Shown here one piece after another: positions 46,511 to 56,559 of a stretch of DNA of 64,000 nucleotides. The stretch covers positions 43,154 to 107,153 of the forward strand of contig CAAAJI010000174.1 of assembly GCA_900642245.1 (NCBI GenBank), given 5' to 3'. Numbering within the stretch: position 1 is the first letter of the stretch; each line of letters begins with the position of its first letter. The stretch comes from Fragilaria radians. Lineage: Eukaryota > Bacillariophyta > Fragilariophyceae > Fragilariales > Fragilariaceae. A model generated the notes under the pieces. It saw only the letters and a program-made list of their open reading frames with translations, made no database searches and was not told where the DNA came from. A program made the position numbers and the translations under genes.

Positions 46511-48016
46511 CTAAGCATTTGAATACATTTTTCGCGTCTTGTTTTCATCGTAGAAAGTAAATGAAATATCTGTAGACCACACTTCTTCGCGAGAACTGTA
46601 CTTTTCTTTCATTTCGCTCCATACAACATCAAGTCTTGCTTTGAGTTTATCATGCCAAAAGTCTCGAAAGGCGGAGTCCCTCTTCGGAAGCGTAGCAAGA
46701 AATACACCCAATTCTGGTCTTCTATAATGCGCAATACGGATGATATTAGGTTCGGCATGGACTTCGAAATCTCCTGATGTAACACCGTGAATGGCATAAT
46801 AATCAACATGGTTGGGCCGCACGATACTTTTTTGTCTCTCACCAACAAACATGGTTTGCCGTTTCCAAATGTGATCAATCATAAGATCTGGAAAACGAGG
46901 TTCACCGTGAGCAGCACCAAAACTGGTAGACTGAATGGAAATGCCTCCAATATTAGATTTACTGGTCTTGCGGTGGATTTGTAGGAAATCAGTCAAATAT
47001 TCTGGCAATGTCAAGGACATGTTCCCAAACTGGATGTATTCATCGATATCCAACATAAGCAACCAACTATAACCCAATCCTCTCGCTCTATATATGGCAT
47101 CCATTTGCTGAGTTTTTTGAAAGCGAAATGACTTAGTCAAATCAAAAAAGTTCGATTCGTCCATCAAATTGTAGGGTAGATATGTCAAATATGGGAAATT
47201 TGGCATTTGGAACTTTTCGTCACTGCTATAATTTCCCATATAATAAATGAAGAAATGATCAACACCAATCATTCGGTGATATTCTACCCATTCCATCATC
47301 CGTCGAGGATATTTCATGGACTCACCAAAGAGAAAAGCATTTGCAGCAATCGCACCAGACACATTTGGCCTCCTAAATGTTCTCGTAAGGAAGCAATCGA
47401 TGTGATCTCCGATGTAATATGTTATATTTCTCACGGTAACTAGTCCTGGTTGGACATCATGTTCCGTCTGAGGGCATATAATCACAAGAGTTTCTCCATT
47501 TGGACAACCCTTCCCGACGAGTGATGCTGGTCGGCCATCACAGAACCATATTCCCTTTGAAACCCACTTTTGACGACGTCGTGCTGATATACCCGGAATC
47601 GTTTGGCCATTTTTCATACCACCCAAATTAAAAATTACATGCCAGTAGAGGTTTTGGCTGTTGTACCTTTTATGCCTTCTCGGTGATAGGACGACTCCCG
47701 AAAAGTGAGGTCGTTTGCTATTGTACCAGGCTCCTTCGAATGGTCGTATGTTTCGTTCATTCGCTCTGGTTAGACAATGATCTACGAAGCTTTCCTTAAT
47801 AAGATCGTTGTCGTTTCTCGAATGTAAGATATATTTCGGGCGTAATCTTGATGAATTCTTCACTAATAAGGACTGTGATTGATAATTCATGGACATATCT
47901 GAATAGATTGTGACGAAGAACATCACACAGGAATTCAGTAGTAGTCCCAGTTTTATAGTAGAAGAATAGCATAATCTCCTTTTTCTAAACCTTGCTTTGG
48001 ATGAAGTTTGAGACAT
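46511..48016 (-). CDS. Glycosyltransferase family 92 (DUF23) type II membrane protein
   Basis: Intronless, 501 aa, ATG at 48014-48016. GT92 enzymes are Golgi beta-1,4-galactosyltransferases in animals and galactan synthases in plants. A basic cytosolic start is followed by a signal anchor (TIKLGLLLNSCVMFFVTIYS), then a stem and a lumenal catalytic domain. Diagnostic GT92 parts are RRMMEWVEYHRMIGVDHFFI (about 240-265), QQMDAIYRARGLGYSWLLML followed by the metal-binding DIDEYI, GGISIQSTSFGAAHG, and RIAHYRRPELG near the C terminus. Several N-x-S/T sites are present (NYSS, NMSL, NVSG). Acceptor and donor are unknown. The GH99 gene lies directly upstream in the same orientation. Confidence 0.85.
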   Translation of the reverse strand: MSQTSSKARFRKRRLCYSSTIKLGLLLNSCVMFFVTIYSDMSMNYQSQSLLVKNSSRLRPKYILHSRNDNDLIKESFVDHCLTRANERNIRPFEGAWYNSKRPHFSGVVLSPRRHKRYNSQNLYWHVIFNLGGMKNGQTIPGISARRRQKWVSKGIWFCDGRPASLVGKGCPNGETLVIICPQTEHDVQPGLVTVRNITYYIGDHIDCFLTRTFRRPNVSGAIAANAFLFGESMKYPRRMMEWVEYHRMIGVDHFFIYYMGNYSSDEKFQMPNFPYLTYLPYNLMDESNFFDLTKSFRFQKTQQMDAIYRARGLGYSWLLMLDIDEYIQFGNMSLTLPEYLTDFLQIHRKTSKSNIGGISIQSTSFGAAHGEPRFPDLMIDHIWKRQTMFVGERQKSIVRPNHVDYYAIHGVTSGDFEVHAEPNIIRIAHYRRPELGVFLATLPKRDSAFRDFWHDKLKARLDVVWSEMKEKYSSREEVWSTDISFTFYDENKTRKMYSNA

Positions 48017-48522
48017 TCAATTCAACGAGATGCTGATCGAAATCACATTGCTAATCTGAGATTGGAAGAAAGAAAACGCTTTGTACTTTTGGATGGAATT
48101 TGGAATCTTAGCTGCAAACATGTTCTTTGGATCCTGTAACTACCTGGACCTCTTGCAGAACTACCATTCCTCAACTGCAAGTTGATTTTTCCCCTTTAGA
48201 TTCCTTGATCAATTAGATTGGCTACAAGCATCTACTCTCTAGCGAGCCATGGAGGCAGTGATGCATGTTTGAATTTTCAGTTCAAAGCTCTGCTTCAAAG
48301 GATAGGAGTGGAAGAAGTGCTTAATGTTCCAACATTAAACCCAAAATTTGTAAATATGATTTTTGAGCATGAGATATTTAAAATTTCTATTATATCTTTT
48401 GTCTTGTAGAGACAACATAACTCTAGTTCTAAAGTTTTGAATGGAAAATGTTACTTACAATTTTCATTCCCAACTTCAAAAATTGAAATGTAAATGAAGA
48501 TAGTCTTCATGAACGTTATGCT
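48017..48522. other. Spacer between GH99 and GT92 genes
   Basis: 506 bp separating two same-strand genes. A 63-codon plus-strand frame (48218-48409) is unsupported. The stretch likely carries the GT92 promoter. Confidence 0.5.
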
Positions 48523-49860
48523 CTAGGAAAAGGACGATGTCCTATTATAATGAGGATTTGGTATATTCACTTTTCGAGTAAAGGGCATCGATGCTGTATC
48601 TATTGTAGATGAAATCTTTCTTTGATTCGATCTTGGCTTTTGGACAGGATTGCGTGTCGGTTTGAAACTTGGGCTACGAGTGACTTTTCGTTTCGGAGTC
48701 GGTACTTTAGTGATTCCGCTCTTCGTGGGTGACGGTTTTTGTGCCATAGGAGCCCGGGATGAAAACAAATCCAAATCCTTTGTCACGGCTCGGAGGATAT
48801 CTAGATAAAGTGTTCCATAACCTTCATATTCTATTCCAAGTGTATAATTGTGAGGGACCTTACTTGTTTTTCCTACGACGGGCTCAATCTGTGTATCTTC
48901 ATGCCACTCATTGAAACTAGTAACAACGAGTAAATTGTCTGCATTAACATCCACCTGCTTTTTAGCAAGTTGCAATGAAAGCTTAAATAAGGATCCTTCG
49001 GTTCCATCCTCGGTTAACTTCCGTGATAATGGTTCGTGATTTTTTTCCAATCGTACTCCTCGGTCGTTGAATCCCGGTGTCACACTTGGCATGAACGCGC
49101 AATCCTGAAGTGCTGCTCGAACTTTCCAACGATTTTGATTCTGGTAAAATTCTTGCAATTTTTTTTCTCCAATATAGTACGTCCCTAGGCGGCCATATAC
49201 GTCATAATTTGTAATGGCATCCAAAGAATTAAAGGCTTTCGTTGACAACGTTGGAGAGGGACCATAGGCGTGATCTCCAACTAAATAAATCTTGAACCCA
49301 GACGCTGACGCAGTTTTACGAAAATTTGATATTGTTTCGTCTAGCATCTTTCCTATTCGGGCTATAACTCGGGTGGCATAAATGAAGAGGACTGGGCGAT
49401 CATTGATTTTATAATAATTTTTGTGTGAAAAATAATTCTCGCAAATGTACCTCATATCCTCCCTTGTTCGGTTTGTGAAAGGCTGGTTGTTGAGGCGGAG
49501 CCTGTCAACCGACTCATAGAGAAGGGCGAACTTCATCGAGCTTCCCTCCATTGTCGGTAGTACAGATGATAGCAAAGTTTTATCGGTGAGACTTTCGGGT
49601 CCAAACCAACTCGTGATCCAAACATTGATGTTACCTCTCTTGCTCCACGCGATATGCTGCTTTATAACATCAGGATCACGATCGTCGTATTCTCCAAGTT
49701 GAGGTAGTTGATTCAGCTTTTCTCGAAGGTACGATTGATCGTGATGGAATCCATCGGTATGCCAAGGATAGTAATACGCTGCGACGTTAACTTGACATTT
49801 TGCAATACTTGCAAATAAAGATAGAAATACCAAGGATCGCGTGAAAGACCATTGAATCAT
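48523..49860 (-). CDS. Secreted glycoside hydrolase family 99 (endo-alpha-mannosidase-like) with basic Pro/Ser tail
   Basis: Intronless, 445 aa. The frame opens at a TTG (49908), but ATG 49860 gives MIQWSFTRSLVFLSLFASIA, a good signal peptide with cleavage near KCQ. GH99 enzymes (MANEA, bacterial endo-mannanases) cut alpha-1,2-mannosidic links in N-glycans or mannan. Family blocks in order: NVAAYYYPWH, LGEYDDRDPDVIKQHI, WITSWFGPES, NDRPVLFIY, FMPSVTPGFNDRGVR and VVTSFNEWHEDTQIEP. The last carries both acidic residues (NE-W-HE) needed for GH99 catalysis. The usual HEGTQIE is HEDTQIE here. The last ~70 residues are Lys/Arg/Pro/Ser-rich and not part of the domain; such tails may bind anionic wall material. 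Animal MANEA is a Golgi type II protein, whereas this one seems to be secreted or lumenal. Confidence 0.88.
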   Translation of the reverse strand: MIQWSFTRSLVFLSLFASIAKCQVNVAAYYYPWHTDGFHHDQSYLREKLNQLPQLGEYDDRDPDVIKQHIAWSKRGNINVWITSWFGPESLTDKTLLSSVLPTMEGSSMKFALLYESVDRLRLNNQPFTNRTREDMRYICENYFSHKNYYKINDRPVLFIYATRVIARIGKMLDETISNFRKTASASGFKIYLVGDHAYGPSPTLSTKAFNSLDAITNYDVYGRLGTYYIGEKKLQEFYQNQNRWKVRAALQDCAFMPSVTPGFNDRGVRLEKNHEPLSRKLTEDGTEGSLFKLSLQLAKKQVDVNADNLLVVTSFNEWHEDTQIEPVVGKTSKVPHNYTLGIEYEGYGTLYLDILRAVTKDLDLFSSRAPMAQKPSPTKSGITKVPTPKRKVTRSPSFKPTRNPVQKPRSNQRKISSTIDTASMPFTRKVNIPNPHYNRTSSFS

Positions 49861-51379
49861 GCTTGTTATATACAACGTTGTCCCACTATCAACAAAAAGA
49901 ATTTTCAAAACATTAATTCGTCGTTTGAATTGTGTTTTTTTATTGGTGACTATACTCCAGTCATGTTTTGTATCTCCATTCCAATGGTTTATGTCTGTGA
50001 ATGTGAATAAAATTTCAACCCAAATTTCCCGACCAATAATTAAGAATGAAAATCAATTTACTGATATTAATACCTGTAGATAAATTTATAATGTGCTTAC
50101 ATCCAATAAAGTGACAAATTTCCTAATACTTAGACGGTTTACCTTTTCCTGCCTAAATTGCATGGCTGTCGTGCGTATATATTCCTTATATTCTCAAAAC
50201 CAAAGACAAACAATTGCCAGCAATACTAGCATTACTTGTCAATTGCAATGTTTGTTGTGTACACATTTCAACGTCATATTACAAAGCCTATTGCATTGCT
50301 TTGCATATACCACCAAATGCAGTATATTTTTTCGAGCACTAAGGAGGAGTGGCTAGGCATAGAATAATCTAATACATGTTTTACTCAATCTTTCTGGATG
50401 GGCTCAGAAATATATGCTCCACAAGTTTTTTTCCTTCAGGCTTTTGATTTAACCCTTTGCCTCAAAAGATTAAAAACGAAATTAAAGGAAAATAATTCGA
50501 ACCAAGTATCTTGTTTTCTTTGGAGCTCAGTTTAATGGTAAGTGCCATTATTGTAGTATTATTGGTCAAAAGGCAAATATTGCAACACTATATAGGTCAA
50601 CAGCATGGGGCAAATTATGGGAATTAGATAAACTGTGCTTTCTTCACTTATTGGCATAATTCAGGGCATTTGAAGCGGAATTATTCAGGATTGAAGAAAT
50701 TCATAAAATCCAAACATAGTGCCACATCATGACGGAATGGAACCGTCCCTAGACCTCTGGCTATGGTTGGATATTCTAATTTAAGATAATTATAAAATAA
50801 GTTTACCAGCATTCCTTACTGGCTGATTCCTTCAGTCTAGCACTTACAAAAGTATTTTTCTCCCTTCATGCCTTTCTCTGGGTCACTATCTGTTTCTCTC
50901 ATCATTCTTCAACTCAAGAATTTTTGATCATATGATGAATATCCTGTTGTGTCCAAATTCTGCCTCTTGAAAAAAGAGGTAATCACACACGACCATAGCT
51001 TTTAGCTATGCGCTTTCTCTGCTTAGCATGACAATTGGAATTACCCTTCTAGATAACAAGCTTGCGGTGGAAAGAGATTTAAGCCCTCTGAATCCTTACA
51101 CGTCTTGTCCAAACCATCATATATGGTTTTCAAATGGGAAACAAAATATTACAATTTTGAACCTTCGGTATTTTGAAATAAACTTAATTGCATTGTACTT
51201 TCTTGGGTGAAAATATAAAGCCATTTTTGAATGATATCCAACAAATGTTAATGCAACTTTTTTCAATATTTTTGGGAAAGGGGGAGATACATTTTAATGG
51301 CTCATAGTTTTTTCCTTGATTGCAGAAACTACAATAATAGAAGGGTTAATTGTTTTCGCAATCGACCAGACGTTTCGCC
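49861..51379. other. Intergenic with a gag relic
   Basis: The stretch contains the GH99 promoter on the left and a decayed Copia gag remnant at 50521-50720 (listed separately). TTGATTGCAG at about 51315-51324 resembles a 3' splice site in the leader of the BUD31-like gene. Otherwise nothing recognised. Confidence 0.45.
50521..50720 (+). mobile_element. Decayed Copia gag fragment with two degenerate zinc knuckles
   Basis: One frame reads FNGKCHYCSIIGQKANIA, a CCHC knuckle that has lost the His and last Cys. About 90 bp on, another frame reads WHNSGHLKRNYSGLKKFIKS, matching the second knuckle block (SGHLKR-x-C-P-x-LKKF) of Copia gags. Order and spacing fit a gag C-terminal region; frameshift and stops show decay. 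Confidence 0.5.
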
Positions 51380-52260
51380 ATGGCACCAAGATGGGGGAAA
51401 AAGAAGCCACCGCCAGGATATGATTATGTCGAGCCAGTATTGGAAGCACTGGAGAATGAATTACGTGATAGAGTAAAAGAATCGAACGATGGAAAGCGTA
51501 AGACAGAATCATTATGGCCAGTCCATCAAATCAATTGGCAACGATCAAGGTACATCTATGACTTGTACTACACTTATAAACGAATTTCACGACAAATATA
51601 TGATTATTGTATCGATGAAAAGCTGGTTGACGCCGCATTGATTGCAAAGTGGAAAAAGCCTGGTTATGAAAGGTTGTGCAGTACGTACGTTATCAACCCA
51701 ACAAATTATAAATTCGGAACGACCAGTATTTGTCGAGTACCCCTCTTTGATAGATCCGAAGATCAACGAGCTGCACAAGATCCAACAGTAAGAAAACAAA
51801 TGCTTAGATTGGAGCTGCTTGGAAATCGCTCTGTCCTCAACTTCTAGCTCAAACATGTTATTTTCGTTTTGTACGTTGCGTTTAGACTGGTTGTCGTGGC
51901 TGTGCATCAGGTAAGGGTGCGGGACCAAGGAATCTATTCGGTAATAAGTATGGTCAAAATTTAGCCGCTGTACAGATTGCTCGAGAAAAGCGACAGGAAG
52001 AAATGGAACGGAAACGACAACAACAGGAGGAACAACAACTACGACAACAAATACATCAACAGAATGATACACTTGATGATGACGCTACCGACAACAGTGG
52101 AGAGGAAGAAACAGACGACGAAGACGATGATGACGACTACGGTCCTGCCCCGGCTGCCGGTGTGTGGGCTGGAAGCAAACGATTAATCACAGAAAGTGAA
52201 GTGATTGGAGACGATGAGGATGGACCACCCGGGCCAAAGAAAGCTAAAACAGAATCTTGA
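51380..52260 (+). CDS. BUD31: BUD31/G10 spliceosomal protein homologue with acidic C-terminal extension
   Basis: Two exons, 51380-51787 and 51886-52260, 98-bp GT-AG intron in phase 0; 260 aa. BUD31 is a small core component of activated spliceosomes. The frame opens at a TTG, but the first ATG (51380, context GCCATGG) gives MAPRWGKKKPPPGYDYVEP. Family blocks: GKRKTESLWPVHQINWQRSR, YIYDLYYTYKRISRQIYDYC, ALIAKWKKPGYERLC, FGTTSICRVP and, across the splice, DPT/TGCRGCASG. Homologues I know have about nine Cys in the C-terminal zinc cluster; here only four remain (LC, SIC, GCRGC). After the family end there are ~115 extra residues: a Gln/Arg/Glu-rich helix (EKRQEEMERKRQQQ), an acidic Asp/Glu run and a basic end (PKKAKTES). 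Normal family length is about 145 aa. Confidence 0.85.
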
Positions 52261-52395
52261 TCAACAAAAATAACTTTACATTTATAACCATTTCTCCATT
52301 TCTGGAAGGGTATTTTACAACATTGTCTGCATGTCTCCTTAATCCTAGGGATGATATTTGGTTGCACTGGATTACATTTTTTCTTTCGAGTGTGA

Positions 52396-53193
52396 TCAAT
52401 CGACTTTGATATTCAAGCCTCTATTCTTCGCAACTTCATTTCCGGTTTGATCAATCATATCAAAGATTTTGGGAATCAACAGCATTGACTAATCGAAGTA
52501 ACGGGATTTGATTAGTAAAGAATCCATAATATCACATAGTCACGCGCGAAGTCATGAAACTTACAAAAATAGTGTTGATCAATCGACCTGGCATGGCCAA
52601 CCAGATAGAATCTGGAACTATATCTACAAACCAGTTAATCCAGTAAGGGACAATAGAATCCCAAATTTGATCAATCTTTACAATTCCGTCGTCCAATCTT
52701 AGAAAGTCGCAGAAAACTAATACTTGGCCGGCTAAAAAAGGAACAAGGAGAATTACAAGAATATAATAGACCAAAATTCTAGACGAGATTGAAGCGGCCG
52801 TAATAATCTATTGCAACAACGTTAGATTTATCATTGATTGAAGTAAGACATCCGCAGTCCAGGAATAAATCTTTTGCTACGTACCATAATTGCTTCAAAT
52901 TCTGTCTGATCGATTCCACCCGATTTATCATAATCCGAGGCAATAAACAATTGATTGACGACATCACGAGATGCTGGAAAACATGCGGCTGGACCAGCAT
53001 ACTTGGCTAAGTTTAAATGTACCAACAAGACACCAGCATACAGCTCTGTCGCATTCAGGGATCCATTCCCATCCGAATCACAAATCTTGAATACATACTT
53101 GCATAAATCCTTAAAGAATGAACTCCGTGTGATAAAATTACTTGAGGCCGAACATAATTGTTCAATGTCCTTGGCAATAGACTTGGGGCGCAT
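52396..53193 (-). CDS. Two-EF-hand membrane protein of the YAGPAAC type (paralogue B)
   Basis: Reconstructed as three exons, 52885-53193, 52565-52807 and 52396-52488, introns 77 and 76 bp, all GT-AG and phase 0; 214 aa from MRPKSIAKDI. Calcium loops DSDGNGSLNATE (39-50) and DYDKSGGIDQTE (87-98) are both canonical. Between them LYAGVLLVHLNLAKYAGPAA mirrors paralogue A at 25561-26791. Exon 2 carries a membrane span (SRILVYYILVILLVPFLAGQ) and the amphipathic loop ending VDIVPDSIWLAMP. Exon 3 (SMLLIPKIFDMIDQTGNEVA) completes the last helix, matching the same place in paralogue A. The frame stays open upstream through FHCAPLLGTKYIESFL to 3' splice-like TTTATTGTAG at about 53261, so an extra 5' exon is likely. 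The long basic N-terminal tail of paralogue A is not seen. Confidence 0.68.
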
Positions 53194-54446
53194 GAGAAAG
53201 GATTCAATGTATTTGGTTCCAAGGAGGGGTGCACAATGGAATTTTGAATCCCGGATCTCTACAATAAAAAAATGTTGCTCTGAATGAAAGCCCTGCAAAT
53301 ATGGGGCAACCTTTCTTTACTCAATATTCTGAAGAGTGTTAATTTCTTAGGTACATGACGGTAAAGATAAGGACAAGTACTATGCGTTGCGAATAGCAAT
53401 TGAGAAAAAAATTGCTCATATTGATAATCGGGGGAATTGCATTGTCTATTGTTTTGTTTCTAGATTGGATGATGCGCATACAACTCATAAAAATGTCGAA
53501 ATATTATGTACTCCATGAAAGCAAAGTTCAGAGAAGTGGAAAATCATTTATAAGTTATGTATTCAGTAGCAATTTGTCATCAAGTTACGTTATGCAGACA
53601 TCCTTGTTGGTCGTAAGAGCGAATACGGAAAGCCTCTATGGATCAAAAATTAATGAACTTAAAAGTTTGAATTGGCAATGAATGTCTATTCAAAAAATGT
53701 TAGCATAGAACAGATTCTTTTTAATTTTAAGTACTCATGAATCATTAAAATCACAAAGATTAGCCCACACATACATTTCTAGTTTAGTACGGAAATTCAA
53801 AACAATTCAAGAAAAATGGTGTAGCCCGTTTTCATCATGATAAAATATGTGTGACCCTCTACATATCTTTCAGACCTGTGTACTAGGGGGCTTTATCAAC
53901 CCATTGAACAACGGGACCAAGAAACTTGAAAAAGACCCTTTTGCAAACAATGCACATTTTTGCAGATGGACGTACAGTAAACTGCTCTTAGCCCAATGCT
54001 ATAATCCATGCTGTATTTGTTGTTATTGATGAACATTCTATCACTAATTCTTTATCATGGAGGAATGAGGCAGATGATGTGACCCGCTTAGGTTTGTGCA
54101 GGACAAGCAGAAAGTTCTGTTTGATCATGGCATATCGCAATCAAGTATCAAAAAGGTTTATTTTCACACCTTAGCATCACAAAGTTAGGCTCCTACTTAC
54201 TATAAAATTCTCCATAGGCAACAGTTTTTTTGAAATAAACATTGCAAAGTTAGGCTCATATTTAAGCAATCATTCTTCATGAGTTACAAGCCATGGACTT
54301 TGTGAAGCAATACCAGGTTATGGAGATCAAAATGACATCTAGAGAAATTCTTGTCCCAGACAAGGAATTTGTATGGCAATACTTGCAGCAAGGTGGGTTA
54401 GTTTGGAAATGATTGAAATAATGAAACGTAAAACCTTGAAATTGCT
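53194..54446. other. Intergenic, no convincing gene
   Basis: Probable 5' part of the EF-hand paralogue on the left. A plus-strand frame at 53400-53681 starts at TTG with a hydrophobic run (LLILIIGGIALSIVLFL) but has no ATG or family match, so it is not called. Confidence 0.4.
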
Positions 54447-56246
54447 TTAGATTAAGCCTTGTAGGAGAAAGTAGTCAATGGATCTCTTTTGAACATTGGA
54501 TATGGGTTTTGTGCTTGGAGTAGCAAGTAGTAAACCTGTGGGGTATTGTGTCAATACTTGTTGCTTCATATTCTTAGTGGGTAGGGTTGTAGGTTGATTT
54601 GTTGTAGGTGAAGTTGTTGGTTGAATCATAGGTTGTATTGTACTTTTTGGTTTCTTTGTAGGCAAAGTTGCTGGATGACTTGAAAGTTGTGCCAAGGTTG
54701 GCATAGTTGTTGGTAGATTTGTGGGGTGTATTGTACGTTGCAATTTTGGGCTTTTTGTAGGTGAAGTTGTTGGGTAACTAGTAGGAAATGTAGTTGTGAG
54801 GGAATTTGATGGTTGAGTTGTACGTGAACTTAATGGTTGACTTGTAGGTTGTAACGCCCATGCACTTGATGGTTGAGATGTGGATTTCATTGTTGATGAT
54901 GTGGTAGGTTGGGTTGTAGAAGGCCTTGTGGGCTGTGCAGTGGATTGGATTGTTGGTTGTCTGGATTGTTTTGGAATCAATGAGGGTGGATTTGTTTTCA
55001 ATTGGTTGGTAGGTTTCCTTGTGGTAGGTGCCAATGACGGTTGTCTCGTACTTTGTCTTGATGTTGGTTGCTGGCTTGGTCCGGGGAATGAGGGCTTTGC
55101 AGTGGATTGATTTATTGTTGTTCCCTCCATTGTTGGTTGAAATGATGTGTAGTTCAAGGGAGTACTAACGGGTATTGTAATTGGCTGAAAGATTGGTTGA
55201 CTTGTTGCTGGATTTGCCATGGGATAGATTGTTGTGGGAATGGGTGACGTCGTTTCTGAAGGAGAGGGATTCATGAGAGATAACTCCCACATTGCTTCAG
55301 CAATCCGTTCACCAATAATGAGTTGTGATGCCTCATCATAATGCAAATCACAAGCCAAATCGTGGGTAGGTATCCATCGAGTGTTGTTGACATTGTTGGG
55401 TGGCGTTACTGACACGTTTTGTTGAGATTCAATGACTACGGGGCCATAGCGTAATTGAGTTATAAAGCATCCCAATCCGACAATGACTACAGGTACCATT
55501 GTCGTTGTTTGGTTGTGTCCTCCAAGGGCTTGTCTTAGATCGTCAATCAAATTCCGCAATTCGTCAAAGTAAGCATAGGCATTCTTTCGACTGTATGAGT
55601 CATTTTCACCCTGAAACCAAACAATGCCCTTCCATTGTTGGAGTTGATCTCCAGTTGTTTGGGAAATAATTTCTAAAATCTCGTTCCAAAATTTGCCGTT
55701 TTGTTTTGACCAATTAGTGCGAATGTAGGACCCCGATGAAGCAATCTTTATAATCCTTACTGTTGATACTTGAAATTTACGTTTCAAGATATGACCAAAC
55801 ATGAATTCAGGTCCAATGTCTTTGCCACATTTGGATCGTGGACTGATCATAGCATTATCCGCAGCGACGAATCCTTCAATATCCGGCGGATTGTAGTCAA
55901 TATCACGTTTCAAGTTGTAAAAGGAGCATGTAATGTTTGGTAAGGGTCGAGAGAACGACTTCGTGATTAACTTTTCTTTCCTCATACGAAGAAGTTGGGT
56001 TGCTTCGAAGGAAGACGCATTTAACGGTGTCGGGATTGTTGAGTTCGCAGTCTGTAAGAAGTTTACTAAATTGTAATGTATCTGATCATCCGATTCGTTG
56101 GTAAGTAGCAACTCCATAGTTTTGAAGAAGCGAGAAAGCTTGACTTTGCCGACCATGTTACTTTGTCCCATGAAAAGAAATTGAGGAATTTTTGCTGCCG
56201 CAAGTTGAGCCACAAATAAGAGCGAGACAATGAATTTCATTGGCAT
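54447..56246 (-). CDS. Secreted SGNH/SASA-type carbohydrate esterase with mucin-like Thr/Pro tail
   Basis: Intronless, 599 aa. The frame opens at TTG (56267); ATG 56246 (MPMKFIVSLLFVAQLAAA) or Met3 gives a signal peptide. The catalytic domain (to about residue 330) has SGNH blocks: PQFLFMGQSNMVG with the nucleophile Ser in block I; GIVWFQGENDSY (block III, N in place of the usual region); and CDLHYDEASQLIIGERIAEA with the Asp/His of block V. This layout matches sialate-O-acetylesterase-like (SASA, CE6-type) enzymes that remove acetyl groups from sugars. Two inserts (about 45-110, 120-150) are long for the family. From about residue 335 onward the protein is Thr/Pro/Ser/Gln-rich with QPT, PTTxPT and KPT units, like a heavily O-glycosylated wall-associated tail, ending in a hydrophobic IDYFLLQGLI. 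Confidence 0.8.
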   Translation of the reverse strand: MPMKFIVSLLFVAQLAAAKIPQFLFMGQSNMVGKVKLSRFFKTMELLLTNESDDQIHYNLVNFLQTANSTIPTPLNASSFEATQLLRMRKEKLITKSFSRPLPNITCSFYNLKRDIDYNPPDIEGFVAADNAMISPRSKCGKDIGPEFMFGHILKRKFQVSTVRIIKIASSGSYIRTNWSKQNGKFWNEILEIISQTTGDQLQQWKGIVWFQGENDSYSRKNAYAYFDELRNLIDDLRQALGGHNQTTTMVPVVIVGLGCFITQLRYGPVVIESQQNVSVTPPNNVNNTRWIPTHDLACDLHYDEASQLIIGERIAEAMWELSLMNPSPSETTSPIPTTIYPMANPATSQPIFQPITIPVSTPLNYTSFQPTMEGTTINQSTAKPSFPGPSQQPTSRQSTRQPSLAPTTRKPTNQLKTNPPSLIPKQSRQPTIQSTAQPTRPSTTQPTTSSTMKSTSQPSSAWALQPTSQPLSSRTTQPSNSLTTTFPTSYPTTSPTKSPKLQRTIHPTNLPTTMPTLAQLSSHPATLPTKKPKSTIQPMIQPTTSPTTNQPTTLPTKNMKQQVLTQYPTGLLLATPSTKPISNVQKRSIDYFLLQGLI

Positions 56247-56559
56247 TTTCGTTGAAAAAATCCACAAAGTTGATTGAGAGAAGTAAGTTTTCTAATTTTG
56301 GAGACCTTACGGTGTGGTATTACTGTACTATTTCCTAGTTGAGAATCTCAAAAAATCCAAATTTAAGCTTTTTTTCTTATAATAGTGTAGGCATTGAGTG
56401 GATCCGACTCAGCTTGTTACTCTGATCCAAGCGTCCTATCCAGAGAGAGAAGATAGAGACAAAACGGGGAGAGTCTATGAATCAAAGCAGGTGTTGGATG
56501 TTTGTCCGTTTCTTTCACCTTTCACAAAGAGAAGACCAATGCCTTCATATTTTCTTTGA

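Noticed and set aside
49861..49908. Longer GH99 N terminus starting at 49908
   Set aside because: The codon is TTG and the extension would bury the signal peptide; ATG 49860 is preferred. The same reasoning was applied to other frames opening at TTG or GTG.
53400..53681. Hydrophobic 93-codon plus-strand frame
   Set aside because: Starts at TTG, no suitable ATG before the hydrophobic run, no family match; overlaps the likely 5' region of the EF-hand gene.
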